In this document: in pieces, positions 1 to 5,214 of the stretch
How positions within the stretch are numbered: the first letter of the stretch is position 1
Layout: each line of letters opens with the position of its first letter
Assembly: GCA_902782805.1 (NCBI GenBank)
Contig: CACZON010000237.1
Location: forward strand, 1 to 6,789
Direction of reading: 5' to 3'
From: Oscillospiraceae bacterium
GTDB taxonomy: Bacteria > Bacillota > Clostridia > Oscillospirales > Acutalibacteraceae
Length of the DNA: 6,789 nt
Notes under the pieces: model-generated
What the model was told of the DNA's origin: nothing
What the model saw: only the letters and a program-made list of their open reading frames with translations
The model's database searches: none
Translations under genes and position numbers: made by a program

Positions 1-431
1 CGGAATTTCTGCTGGTCGACGGCTACAATATCATTTTTGTCTGGGACGAGCTCAAATCGCTCGCAAAGGAAAACCTGGAGACCGCGCGCGCGGCGCTGAT
101 CCATATTTTGAGCAATTACCAGGGATTCAAAAAATGCAATCTGATTCTCGTGTTCGACGCCTATAAAGTTCACGGAGGCATCGGCGCGGTTGAAAAGCAG
201 AACGATATCTTCGTGATCTATACCAAGGAAGCGGAAACGGCGGATATGTATATTGAAAAAACTACCTTCCGGCTCGGAAAAAACTACCGGATCCGCGTTG
301 CGACCTCCGACAGCCTCGAGCAGCTGATCATCACCGCCCACGGCTCCGCCTATCTCTCGGCGCAGTCGTTCCGCGAAGAAGTGCTCGAGACCGACGAAGA
401 AATCCGCCGCATCATCAAAAATCTCCGCTGA
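1..431 (+). CDS. NYN (YacP-like) ribonuclease-type domain, C-terminal part, 5' end cut by window edge
   Basis: The reading frame is open from base 3 to the TGA at 429-431, giving 142 visible residues with no start codon in context, so the N-terminus lies outside the window. The visible part is nearly a whole NYN domain, the PIN-like RNA nuclease fold of the Bacillus YacP/Rae1 family. The first strand is LLVDGYNII (visible residues 3-11, acidic D6 and N9), then VFDAYKV (50-56), TKEAETAD (74-81) and VATSDSLEQ (99-107). The acidic residues D6, E78, D81 and D103 fit the metal-binding pocket of this fold. YacP/Rae1 cleaves mRNA in the ribosomal A site, so a translation-linked RNase role is plausible. 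The wording 'FDAYKV..G' and 'TKEAETADMYIEK' resembles, from memory, clostridial proteins in which this domain is fused behind a TetM/EF-G-like GTPase, so the full gene may be a much larger translation factor. The gene converges with the anti-sigma gene. The domain call is firm; free-standing or fused cannot be decided here. Confidence 0.85.
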   Translation, partial: EFLLVDGYNIIFVWDELKSLAKENLETARAALIHILSNYQGFKKCNLILVFDAYKVHGGIGAVEKQNDIFVIYTKEAETADMYIEKTTFRLGKNYRIRVATSDSLEQLIITAHGSAYLSAQSFREEVLETDEEIRRIIKNLR

Positions 432-440
432 CCGACGCAT

Positions 441-474
441 AAAAAAAGAGACGGGAACGATCCCGTCTCTTTTT
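441..474. terminator. Bidirectional intrinsic terminator between NYN gene and anti-sigma gene
   Basis: A perfect 9-bp stem GAGACGGGA / TCCCGTCTC (448-456 and 461-469) encloses a four-base loop ACGA. It is flanked by seven A on the left (441-447) and five T on the right (470-474). Read rightward it ends the NYN gene 10 bases after its stop. Read leftward it gives a seven-U tail and ends the sigma/anti-sigma operon, whose stop is about 25 bases away. Confidence 0.93.
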
Positions 475-499
475 CTATTCATGTTCGGTTCTTATTCGG

Positions 500-1192
500 T
501 TATTCGCCGTAATACGCGACGCCGGCATAGAGAATCTGCACCGGCTCGTACCCCTCGCCGTGGATAATAACAAGCGACGTGCCTTCTTCAAGCTGTTCGG
601 GAGGCATCGCGAAGAGCTCCGTTTCCACCTCAAGCTCGAAGGGCTGCTCGTTCCCCTGATTGATCAGGCTCAAGTGCCATGTTGTTTCCCCGATCTTCTC
701 GATTTTTTCAAGCGTTGCGATGCTTTCTCCGGGGGGAACGTCGCTCGCGGCGGAGGCTCCTGCCTCGCTGGAAATCCCGTCCTCTCCCTTTTCGGTCGCG
801 GAAAGTTCCGATAGCGACGCCGCTGGAACGCTGCTGTTCTGGTCGATGCGCTCGTTTTGCGTCGGTGCTTGTGCCCCTTCGGTCGGCATCGGGATCTGTT
901 CCGTATCTTCAACGCCGTTTGTTTCGTTATCGTAGACATTGCCTGCTTCAAAGAACGCTTCGCCGTCCATCGGAGGCGCGGCAGAAACCGCATCGGTCAT
1001 CGGCGCGCTTTTTTCACTGAAGACGCCCGGCAGCGCAAAGACGCCCAGGCAGATTCCCCCGATCAGTACGAAGCAGGCTGCCGCCATCACCGCGATCTTC
1101 CAGGAAGCTTTCTTCGAGGGGGTCTCGGCTGCTTCGAGAAGGTAGCGGTCGTCGACACTGCCGATCGCCCGAATGATTTTTTCAGCTTTCAA
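500..1192 (-). CDS. Single-pass membrane protein, probable anti-sigma factor for the upstream ECF sigma
   Basis: A 230-residue protein with a short cytoplasmic N-terminus (1-31), one strongly hydrophobic segment (about 33-54) and a long outside part. The N-terminal 'IIRAIGSVDDRYLLEA' (6-21) resembles the short cytoplasmic tails of clostridial anti-sigma proteins encoded after ECF sigma genes. It lacks the His-x3-Cys-x2-Cys motif of zinc anti-sigma factors. Residues 60-158 are a Ser/Ala/Glu/Pro-rich, low-complexity stretch, probably an extended spacer. Residues 159-230 look like a small folded beta-rich domain (WHLSLINQG, FELEVETELF, TSLVIIHGEGYEPVQI), possibly the sensor; I do not recognise its family. 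The start is TTG at 1190-1192, chosen because it overlaps the sigma stop codon (TTGA) and has AAGGAGGG nine bases upstream. Tight overlap implies translational coupling, as expected for a sigma and its inhibitor. The anti-sigma role is inferred from position and topology. Confidence 0.75.
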   Translation of the reverse strand: MKAEKIIRAIGSVDDRYLLEAAETPSKKASWKIAVMAAACFVLIGGICLGVFALPGVFSEKSAPMTDAVSAAPPMDGEAFFEAGNVYDNETNGVEDTEQIPMPTEGAQAPTQNERIDQNSSVPAASLSELSATEKGEDGISSEAGASAASDVPPGESIATLEKIEKIGETTWHLSLINQGNEQPFELEVETELFAMPPEQLEEGTSLVIIHGEGYEPVQILYAGVAYYGE

Positions 1193-1743
1193 ATCGAAAC
1201 TCCCTCCTTCCTGAGAAACTCGCGCAGACGCACGCGCATCCGGTATAAAATCACCGCCGCCCGGTTTTCGGGCATGGAGAAGCGCTTCGCGATCTCCGCG
1301 GGGGTATCAAAATAGAAATAACGGCGCAGGAACATCTGGCGGTGTTCCTTTTTTTCACCGGCAAGGAACCGGTTGATCAGGCCGGAGAGATCCTCCTCGC
1401 CGAAGGCTTCCAGCTCTGCGGAGGCAACGACGTTTTCGATCTCGTCGAGCGCAACTTCAAAGGCTCCGGCGCCGCGTTTTTCGGCGTTGTTATGCTCGAG
1501 CCGGTTGAGAGAAAGATTCCGTGCAATTTTCGCGAGATACGCGCCGAGATGATTCGGCTTTGCCGGCGGGATCGCATTCCAGGCCTTGAAATAGGTATCG
1601 TTGAGGCATTCCTCGACCTCGGAGGGATCATGAAGGATATTCTGGGAGATGCTGCGGCAGAGCGCGCCGTATTTTTTCGCGCTCTCTTCGATCGCCTGTT
1701 CGCTGCGTTCAAAAAACAGCTCCACGATCTTTTGATCCTCCAT
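1189..1743 (-). CDS. RNA polymerase ECF-type sigma-70 factor
   Basis: The 184-residue length is normal for ECF sigma factors, which direct RNA polymerase to a small regulon when released from an anti-sigma protein. Region sigma-2 spans about residues 11-89 (AIEESAKKYGALC, then DPSEVEECLNDTYFKAWN at 39-56 and YLAKIARNLSLNRL at 69-82, the core-binding and -10 recognition helices). A linker follows (about 90-118). Region sigma-4 spans about 120-178, with a helix-turn-helix around DTPAEIAKRFSMPENRAAV (146-164) and a recognition helix ending in RMRVRLREFL. The ATG at 1741-1743 has GGAGG at 1751-1755, seven bases upstream. It is first in a two-gene operon, with the membrane partner starting inside its stop codon. 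The operon promoter looks sigma-A-like, and I see no classical ECF 'GAAC...CGTC' autoregulatory promoter. Which stress it answers cannot be read from the sequence. Confidence 0.92.
   Translation of the reverse strand: MEDQKIVELFFERSEQAIEESAKKYGALCRSISQNILHDPSEVEECLNDTYFKAWNAIPPAKPNHLGAYLAKIARNLSLNRLEHNNAEKRGAGAFEVALDEIENVVASAELEAFGEEDLSGLINRFLAGEKKEHRQMFLRRYFYFDTPAEIAKRFSMPENRAAVILYRMRVRLREFLRKEGVSI
1202..1209 (-). promoter_or_regulatory. Ribosome binding site that fixes the TTG start of the anti-sigma gene
   Basis: The minus strand reads AAGGAGGG, nearly full complementarity to the 16S rRNA tail, nine bases before TTG at 1190-1192. It lies inside the last codons of the sigma gene. No ATG in this frame has a comparable site, so the TTG start is preferred. 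Confidence 0.8.
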
Positions 1744-1764
1744 TTTTGCGCCTCCATTTCTTTA

Positions 1765-1781
1765 GACCGCCTCACGCGGCC
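1765..1781 (-). promoter_or_regulatory. Small leader hairpin before the sigma-factor ribosome site
   Basis: In the minus-strand transcript a six-pair stem GGCCGC / GCGGUC (one G-U pair) closes on a five-base loop GUGAG. It lies between the predicted transcript start (about 1789) and the GGAGG at 1751-1755. It could tune translation of the sigma factor, or be chance in a short GC-rich leader. Confidence 0.35.
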
Positions 1782-1795
1782 TTTATTACATCCCT

Positions 1796-1824
1796 ATCAT
1801 AACTTTTTTTGTCGCATTTGTAAA
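1796..1824 (-). promoter_or_regulatory. Sigma-A-type promoter of the ECF sigma/anti-sigma operon
   Basis: On the minus strand TTTACA (1824-1819) and TATGAT (1801-1796) are separated by exactly 17 bases, each one mismatch from consensus. Transcription would start near 1789, leaving about 45 bases of leader before the sigma ATG. The spacer contains an A7 run. The position just upstream of the operon, and downstream of the preceding terminator, supports the call. Confidence 0.8.
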
Positions 1825-1870
1825 GATTTTCGTTTTTCTTCCGACCCATGGCGTTTTGATTTGCACCCGA

Positions 1871-1909
1871 AAAAAACGGATCGAAGCTGCAGCGCTCCGA
1901 TCCGTTTTT
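1871..1909 (-). terminator. Intrinsic terminator of the hydrolase/radical SAM operon
   Basis: The inverted repeat CGGATCG / CGATCCG (1877-1883 and 1898-1904) extends outward through A/T pairs to a 12-13 bp stem. The minus-strand transcript ends in six U (complement of 1871-1876). The right arm starts four bases after the radical SAM stop codon. T5 at 1905-1909 could give weak activity in the other direction too. Confidence 0.88.
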
Positions 1910-1913
1910 GAGC

Positions 1914-3194
1914 TTATGGGCGAATATTCCAGCAGCAGTTTTTGGCTTTTTTGCCGCTGCCGCAGGGGCAGGGATCGTTGCGGCCGATCCCCTTCCATTT
2001 TTGCCGTTCTTCCTCGAGCAGCGTCTCCATGATTTTATGATTCGGTACCTTCTGACGCTGCAGCGCGCTGATTTTCCGAAGGGAAGGCGCTGCATGGGAA
2101 TAGAAGCGGCGGATCCCGGCGCAGAGGTAGTAATGCGGCTTTTCCGGGTCTTCTCCGGGAACGAAGCGATCCTTCGGGCAGCCGCCGTTGCAGATCGCAA
2201 GCGCCTCGCAGGTTTTGCAGATCTCGGGCAGCAGCGCCCGCTTGCGCTCGCCGAACGCCTCCTGCTTCGGGGAATCCGCAAGCTGTGCGAGGGAATCCTC
2301 GAGGATCGTGCCGATCCTGTGCTGCTTTTCAACGAAATGATCGCAGGAAAAGACGCTTCCGTCGCGCTCAACCACGAGCACCCTTCCGCAGACCGGCGCC
2401 ATCACGCAGAGGCTCGGAGCGATCCCGGAGAGGATCGCGGCGCTTTCTGCAAAAAACTGAACGCCGCAGCGGCCGAGATCGTGGAGCTTCCAATCGTCGA
2501 AGATCTTGCAGAGAAACTCTCCGTAGTCTTCGGGCGAAACGGAATCCTGCGTCACTTCGCCGTTTTGATCGCGCCGTACGATCGGGATGAACTGGATCCA
2601 GCCCGTTTCGAAATTTCGCAGTGCACGATAGACCGCAAGCGGATCCTTTGCGCTCTCGGAGGTTACGGTACAGAGCAGATCGGGGAAAATTCCGTGTTTT
2701 TTGAGCCGTTCGATCGCCGCGGCGGAGCGCTCGTAGGACACGCCGCCGCCGAGATCGCGGCGGAACTGATCGTGGACCCACTTTGCGCCGTCGATGCTCA
2801 GTCCGACGTCGAAATGTTCCCGCTTCAAAAAGGCGCACCAATCGTCGTCCAGAAGCGTTCCGTTCGTCTGCAGGCTGTTCCAGCAGGTAAAACCCTCGGG
2901 AAGATACCGCTTTTCGAGCGCGACCGCCTTTTCAAAGAAATCAAGTCCCGCAAGCGCAGGCTCTCCGCCGTGCCAGGTAAAGGAAACAACCGGGCCGGGC
3001 GAAGCTTCCATATAGCTGCGGATAAAGCGCTCGAGCGTTTCGTCGTCCATCACGGTAGGGTGCGGAAAAAGGCTGCCGGTCTCTTTTTCAAGATAGTAGC
3101 AGTAGCTGCAGCGGAGATTGCAGGCGGAGCCGACGGGCTTCGCCATGATCACAAACGGCGCCGAGGCTTTTCGGTTTTCGCTTTGCGCGGTCAT
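1914..3194 (-). CDS. Radical SAM/SPASM anaerobic sulfatase-maturase-like enzyme with C-terminal SEC-C zinc motif
   Basis: A 426-residue enzyme. Anaerobic sulfatase maturases oxidise an active-site Cys or Ser of a sulfatase to formylglycine using S-adenosylmethionine and three 4Fe-4S clusters in the cytoplasm. The radical SAM cluster motif CNLRCSYC lies at 25-32 (C25, C29, C32), followed by GGEP (76-79) and QTNGTLL (109-115). The SPASM part has C263, C269, C284, C326, C329, C335, C339 and C358; this spacing nearly matches the eight auxiliary-cluster cysteines of the Clostridium perfringens enzyme as I recall them. D285, right after C284, sits where that enzyme has its catalytic base. The C-terminus carries a SEC-C motif (405-421, C409, C411, C420, C421) as in the SecA tail, so the protein is longer than the usual ~370 residues. 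ATG at 3192-3194 has AAGGAG eight bases upstream. It follows the hydrolase gene by 18 bases. No sulfatase is visible, so the substrate is unknown; a related peptide-modifying role is possible. Confidence 0.9.
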   Translation of the reverse strand: MTAQSENRKASAPFVIMAKPVGSACNLRCSYCYYLEKETGSLFPHPTVMDDETLERFIRSYMEASPGPVVSFTWHGGEPALAGLDFFEKAVALEKRYLPEGFTCWNSLQTNGTLLDDDWCAFLKREHFDVGLSIDGAKWVHDQFRRDLGGGVSYERSAAAIERLKKHGIFPDLLCTVTSESAKDPLAVYRALRNFETGWIQFIPIVRRDQNGEVTQDSVSPEDYGEFLCKIFDDWKLHDLGRCGVQFFAESAAILSGIAPSLCVMAPVCGRVLVVERDGSVFSCDHFVEKQHRIGTILEDSLAQLADSPKQEAFGERKRALLPEICKTCEALAICNGGCPKDRFVPGEDPEKPHYYLCAGIRRFYSHAAPSLRKISALQRQKVPNHKIMETLLEEERQKWKGIGRNDPCPCGSGKKAKNCCWNIRP

Positions 3195-3212
3195 ATTCCC
3201 CGCTCCTTACGC

Positions 3213-3977
3213 TTATTTCAGATGCTTTTCGAAGAACGCGGCAACCTTTTCGATCGAATCCATCGCCTGCTGCTGGCGGTACATCTGATTATGATAGTAC
3301 CAGATGCCGTGGCCGGCGCCGTCGTAGCGATGGAACACGTAGTCCTTGCCGTTTTCCTTGAGTCTTTCTTCCAGCAGATTGACCTCTTCGGGCGAGGGGA
3401 ATTTATCTTCGTTGCCGAAGATGCCCATCAGCGGGCAGGAAAGCGCCGGGGTCAGATCGATCGGCTGTTTATCGCTGCCGTCTTCCATCGTCAGCGGCGC
3501 GCCGGCGACTCTGCCGCCCCAGCAGTCGACCGCGGCGTCGAGCCCTTCGAGCGTGCAGGCGGCGATGAACGCGTGGCGTCCGCCGGAGCACATGCCGATG
3601 ATGCCGACTTTTCCGTTGGATTTCTGCTGTGCGCGAAGGAAATTGATCGAGGTCTGGCAGTCGTTCATAACGCTTTTGTCAGAAACGCCGCCGCCCTCAC
3701 GTACCTTTGCGGAGATCTCCGCAGGGTTGCCGTAGCCGAATTTCGAATAGATGTCCGGGCAGACGACCGCATAGCCGTGTTCCGTAAATCTGCGGGCAGT
3801 CTCGCGGCACCATTCATCCCAGCCGGGCATATGAGGGATCAGGACGATGCTCGGTACGTTTTCCGAAGTGATCGGACGGGAATAATAAACGTTGAGCTTG
3901 TCCCCGTTCTCTCTCGGGATGCTGACCGTTTCGGCGATCATACCGGAATACGCGCCGGTATTGATATCGTTCCACAT
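3213..3977 (-). CDS. Dienelactone-hydrolase-family alpha/beta hydrolase
   Basis: A 254-residue cytoplasmic-looking enzyme with no signal peptide. The nucleophile elbow is NGKVGIIGMCSGG (121-133) with cysteine C130 in the G-x-C-x-G-G pattern typical of dienelactone hydrolases. The acid is D191 (GNEDKF) and the histidine H223 (GAGHGI), completing a Cys-Asp-His triad. The dienelactone hydrolase glutamate that governs the thiol (E36 in the Pseudomonas enzyme) aligns with H49 here (LIPHMPGWDEW), so the true substrate is probably another ester, lactone or thioester. The start is ATG at 3975-3977, ten bases after AAGGAGG; a TTG at 4038-4040 would add 21 residues but falls on the predicted -35 box. 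It is first in an operon with the radical SAM gene (18-base gap) and faces away from the esterase at 4147. The family is clear, the substrate unknown. Confidence 0.9.
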   Translation of the reverse strand: MWNDINTGAYSGMIAETVSIPRENGDKLNVYYSRPITSENVPSIVLIPHMPGWDEWCRETARRFTEHGYAVVCPDIYSKFGYGNPAEISAKVREGGGVSDKSVMNDCQTSINFLRAQQKSNGKVGIIGMCSGGRHAFIAACTLEGLDAAVDCWGGRVAGAPLTMEDGSDKQPIDLTPALSCPLMGIFGNEDKFPSPEEVNLLEERLKENGKDYVFHRYDGAGHGIWYYHNQMYRQQQAMDSIEKVAAFFEKHLK

Positions 3978-3987
3978 AACTATAATT

Positions 3988-3994
3988 CCTCCTT
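3988..3994 (-). promoter_or_regulatory. Ribosome binding site fixing the hydrolase start at 3977
   Basis: The minus strand reads AAGGAGG ten bases before ATG (3975-3977). This perfect site rejects the longer in-frame TTG start at 4040, which has no such site. Confidence 0.85.
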
Positions 3995-4011
3995 CTGAAG
4001 TTTCTGATTTT

Positions 4012-4040
4012 ATTATAGCTTTTCGAAGAAAAAATAGCAA
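4012..4040 (-). promoter_or_regulatory. Promoter of the hydrolase/radical SAM operon
   Basis: On the minus strand TTGCTA (4040-4035) and a perfect TATAAT (4017-4012) are 17 bases apart. Transcription would begin near 4005, leaving a leader of about 28 bases that holds the ribosome site. It lies back to back with the esterase promoter; the two -35 boxes are about 16 bases apart. Confidence 0.78.
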
Positions 4041-4056
4041 GAGTACAGAAAAAAGA

Positions 4057-4085
4057 TGTGCATTTTCCGTATCGTATGTTACAAT
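4057..4085 (+). promoter_or_regulatory. Extended -10 promoter of the esterase gene
   Basis: TACAAT (4080-4085) is preceded by TGT, making an extended -10 element (TG at 4077-4078). The -35 region TGTGCA (4057-4062), 17 bases upstream, is weak, which extended -10 promoters tolerate. The predicted start is near 4092, giving a leader of about 55 bases. Confidence 0.6.
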
Positions 4086-4102
4086 AGGAATTGGAACCTA
4101 TT
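4083..4102. promoter_or_regulatory. Inverted repeat at the esterase transcription start, candidate operator
   Basis: AATAGG (4083-4088) and CCTATT (4097-4102) are perfect inverted copies eight bases apart. They overlap the end of the -10 box and the predicted start site, where a repressor dimer could block transcription. The predicted start falls between the arms, which makes an RNA hairpin unlikely. With six-base arms, chance is possible. Confidence 0.35.
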
Positions 4103-4113
4103 CTTTAAAATTC

Positions 4114-4129
4114 GCTGCCCCAACGCAGC
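4114..4129 (+). promoter_or_regulatory. Short hairpin in the esterase leader
   Basis: GCTGC (4114-4118) pairs with GCAGC (4125-4129) across a six-base loop CCCAAC, ending four bases before the AAGGAG ribosome site. It lacks a T tract, so it is not a terminator. It may modulate translation or simply space the leader. Confidence 0.3.
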
Positions 4130-4133
4130 CGGG

Positions 4134-4139
4134 AAGGAG
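4134..4139 (+). promoter_or_regulatory. Ribosome binding site fixing the esterase start at 4147
   Basis: AAGGAG ends seven bases before the ATG at 4147-4149. The frame is open further upstream, to 3892, but that would run through both divergent promoters and the start of the hydrolase gene, so 4147 is preferred. Confidence 0.88.
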
Positions 4140-4146
4140 CCCTCTT

Positions 4147-5109
4147 ATGGAACGCTTTACAAAAGATACCACATGGAAAGAAGTATTCGATACCCCGGAG
4201 TTTACTCCCTATATTCCCTATATCGCGATGTTTTACGATCCTGCGGCGCCGCGAAGGATGGAGAATCTGACGCTCAGCTGCTTCGGAGAAGTAGGCGGAA
4301 GAGGAACCGCCTACGGCTTTAACCGCCTTCTTGAAATCCTCAAAAGCGGTCAGAAAGTGGTATTTCCTTTAAGCGAACCGGATGAAAAGGGAAAAGCCGC
4401 CGTACTCTTCCATTTCCCCGCGATCCAAAAGAAAAGCCGGAAATTCGCGCTTGTGCTTGCCGGCGGCGGTTACCGCTTCGTCTGCTCCGCAAGCGAAAGC
4501 TTCCCCATTGCCGCAAGGCTCAGCGAGCTCGGCTTTGAAGCTTTCGTTCTTCACTACCGCTGCGGCGAAGGATATTACGCCCCCGCCCCGCTCGATGATC
4601 TTGCCTGCGCGATCCGCTTTATTCTGGAAAACCGCGAATGCTTCGGCGTAGACGAAAGCGGATATTCCGTATTCGGCCTCTCCGCGGGTGCTCATCTTAC
4701 CGCAACGCTCGGAACGGACAACCTCGGCTACAAAACGCGTGCGCTCCCGAAGCCCGGTCTGATCGGTCTTGCCTACCCGGTCATTACAATGGGCGAACTG
4801 AGCCATTCCGGCTCGCGTGAGGCGCTCTTCGGCAAAGAAAAGAAAGACGACCCCGAAATGATCGAAGCTTATTCGATCGAAAAGCACGTCACGCCGGCTT
4901 ATCCGCCGGTCTTCCTATGGCAGTGCAGCCGCGACAGCCTCGTCCCGATCGAGAACTCCCGGATGATGGCACAGGCGCTCAAAGAAAACGGCGTTCCCTG
5001 CGTCTACGAAACCTACGATTCCGACGTCCACGGCTGGGGCTTCGCGCTCGGCGAAGCAGCCGAGGGCTGGGTCGACCGCGCAGTTGATTTCTGGGAAAAG
5101 CAGAACTGA
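4147..5109 (+). CDS. Alpha/beta-hydrolase esterase (Aes/BD-FAE-like, acetyl-esterase type)
   Basis: A 320-residue enzyme without signal peptide or membrane segment, so cytoplasmic. The oxyanion-hole segment is FALVLAGGGYRFV (100-112), a GGGY version of the HGGG motif seen in carbohydrate-esterase-like members of the family. The nucleophile elbow is FGLSAGAHL (176-184) with S179. The acid is D263 (SRDSLVP) and the histidine H295 (DVHGWG), giving a full Ser-Asp-His triad. YYAPAPLDDLACAIRFI (143-159) resembles the 'YPAPLLDLARAV' stretch of predicted xylan and feruloyl esterases. Residues 1-75 are an N-terminal extension of unclear role. It probably removes acetyl or other ester groups from small sugars after import. 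It is divergent from the hydrolase/radical SAM operon with its own promoter, and convergent with the binding-protein gene, which fits a carbohydrate locus. The substrate is inferred. Confidence 0.88.
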   Translation: MERFTKDTTWKEVFDTPEFTPYIPYIAMFYDPAAPRRMENLTLSCFGEVGGRGTAYGFNRLLEILKSGQKVVFPLSEPDEKGKAAVLFHFPAIQKKSRKFALVLAGGGYRFVCSASESFPIAARLSELGFEAFVLHYRCGEGYYAPAPLDDLACAIRFILENRECFGVDESGYSVFGLSAGAHLTATLGTDNLGYKTRALPKPGLIGLAYPVITMGELSHSGSREALFGKEKKDDPEMIEAYSIEKHVTPAYPPVFLWQCSRDSLVPIENSRMMAQALKENGVPCVYETYDSDVHGWGFALGEAAEGWVDRAVDFWEKQN

Positions 5110-5127
5110 TTTTCTTTGCAAAAGCAT

Positions 5128-5169
5128 AAAAAGGAACAGAGCAGGGTTTCCCCTGCTCTGTTCCTTTTT
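5128..5169. terminator. Strong bidirectional terminator between esterase and binding-protein genes
   Basis: A perfect 14-bp stem (5133-5146 and 5151-5164, GGAACAGAGCAGGG on the left arm) with a TTTC loop is extended by five A/T pairs on each side. T6 at 5165-5170 ends the esterase transcript. The five A at 5128-5132 give the U tail for the minus-strand binding-protein gene, whose stop is about 50 bases away. Confidence 0.95.
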
Positions 5170-5214
5170 TGAAAGTAAACCGTTCAAAAAAACTTCAGCA
5201 AAAAGCGTTTTTGA

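Noticed and set aside
1908..3998. A 696-codon open frame on the plus strand
   Set aside because: It lies antisense to two well-supported genes (radical SAM enzyme and hydrolase), runs across their boundary and has an Ala/Arg-rich sequence without recognisable domains. It is a by-product of codon bias in a GC-rich genome.
3978..4040. Longer hydrolase form starting at TTG 4040
   Set aside because: The extra 21 residues would be encoded across the predicted -35 and -10 boxes, and the perfect AAGGAGG precedes the ATG at 3977.
3892..4146. Upstream extension of the esterase frame
   Set aside because: It overlaps the divergent hydrolase gene start and both promoters; ATG 4147 has a good ribosome site seven bases upstream.
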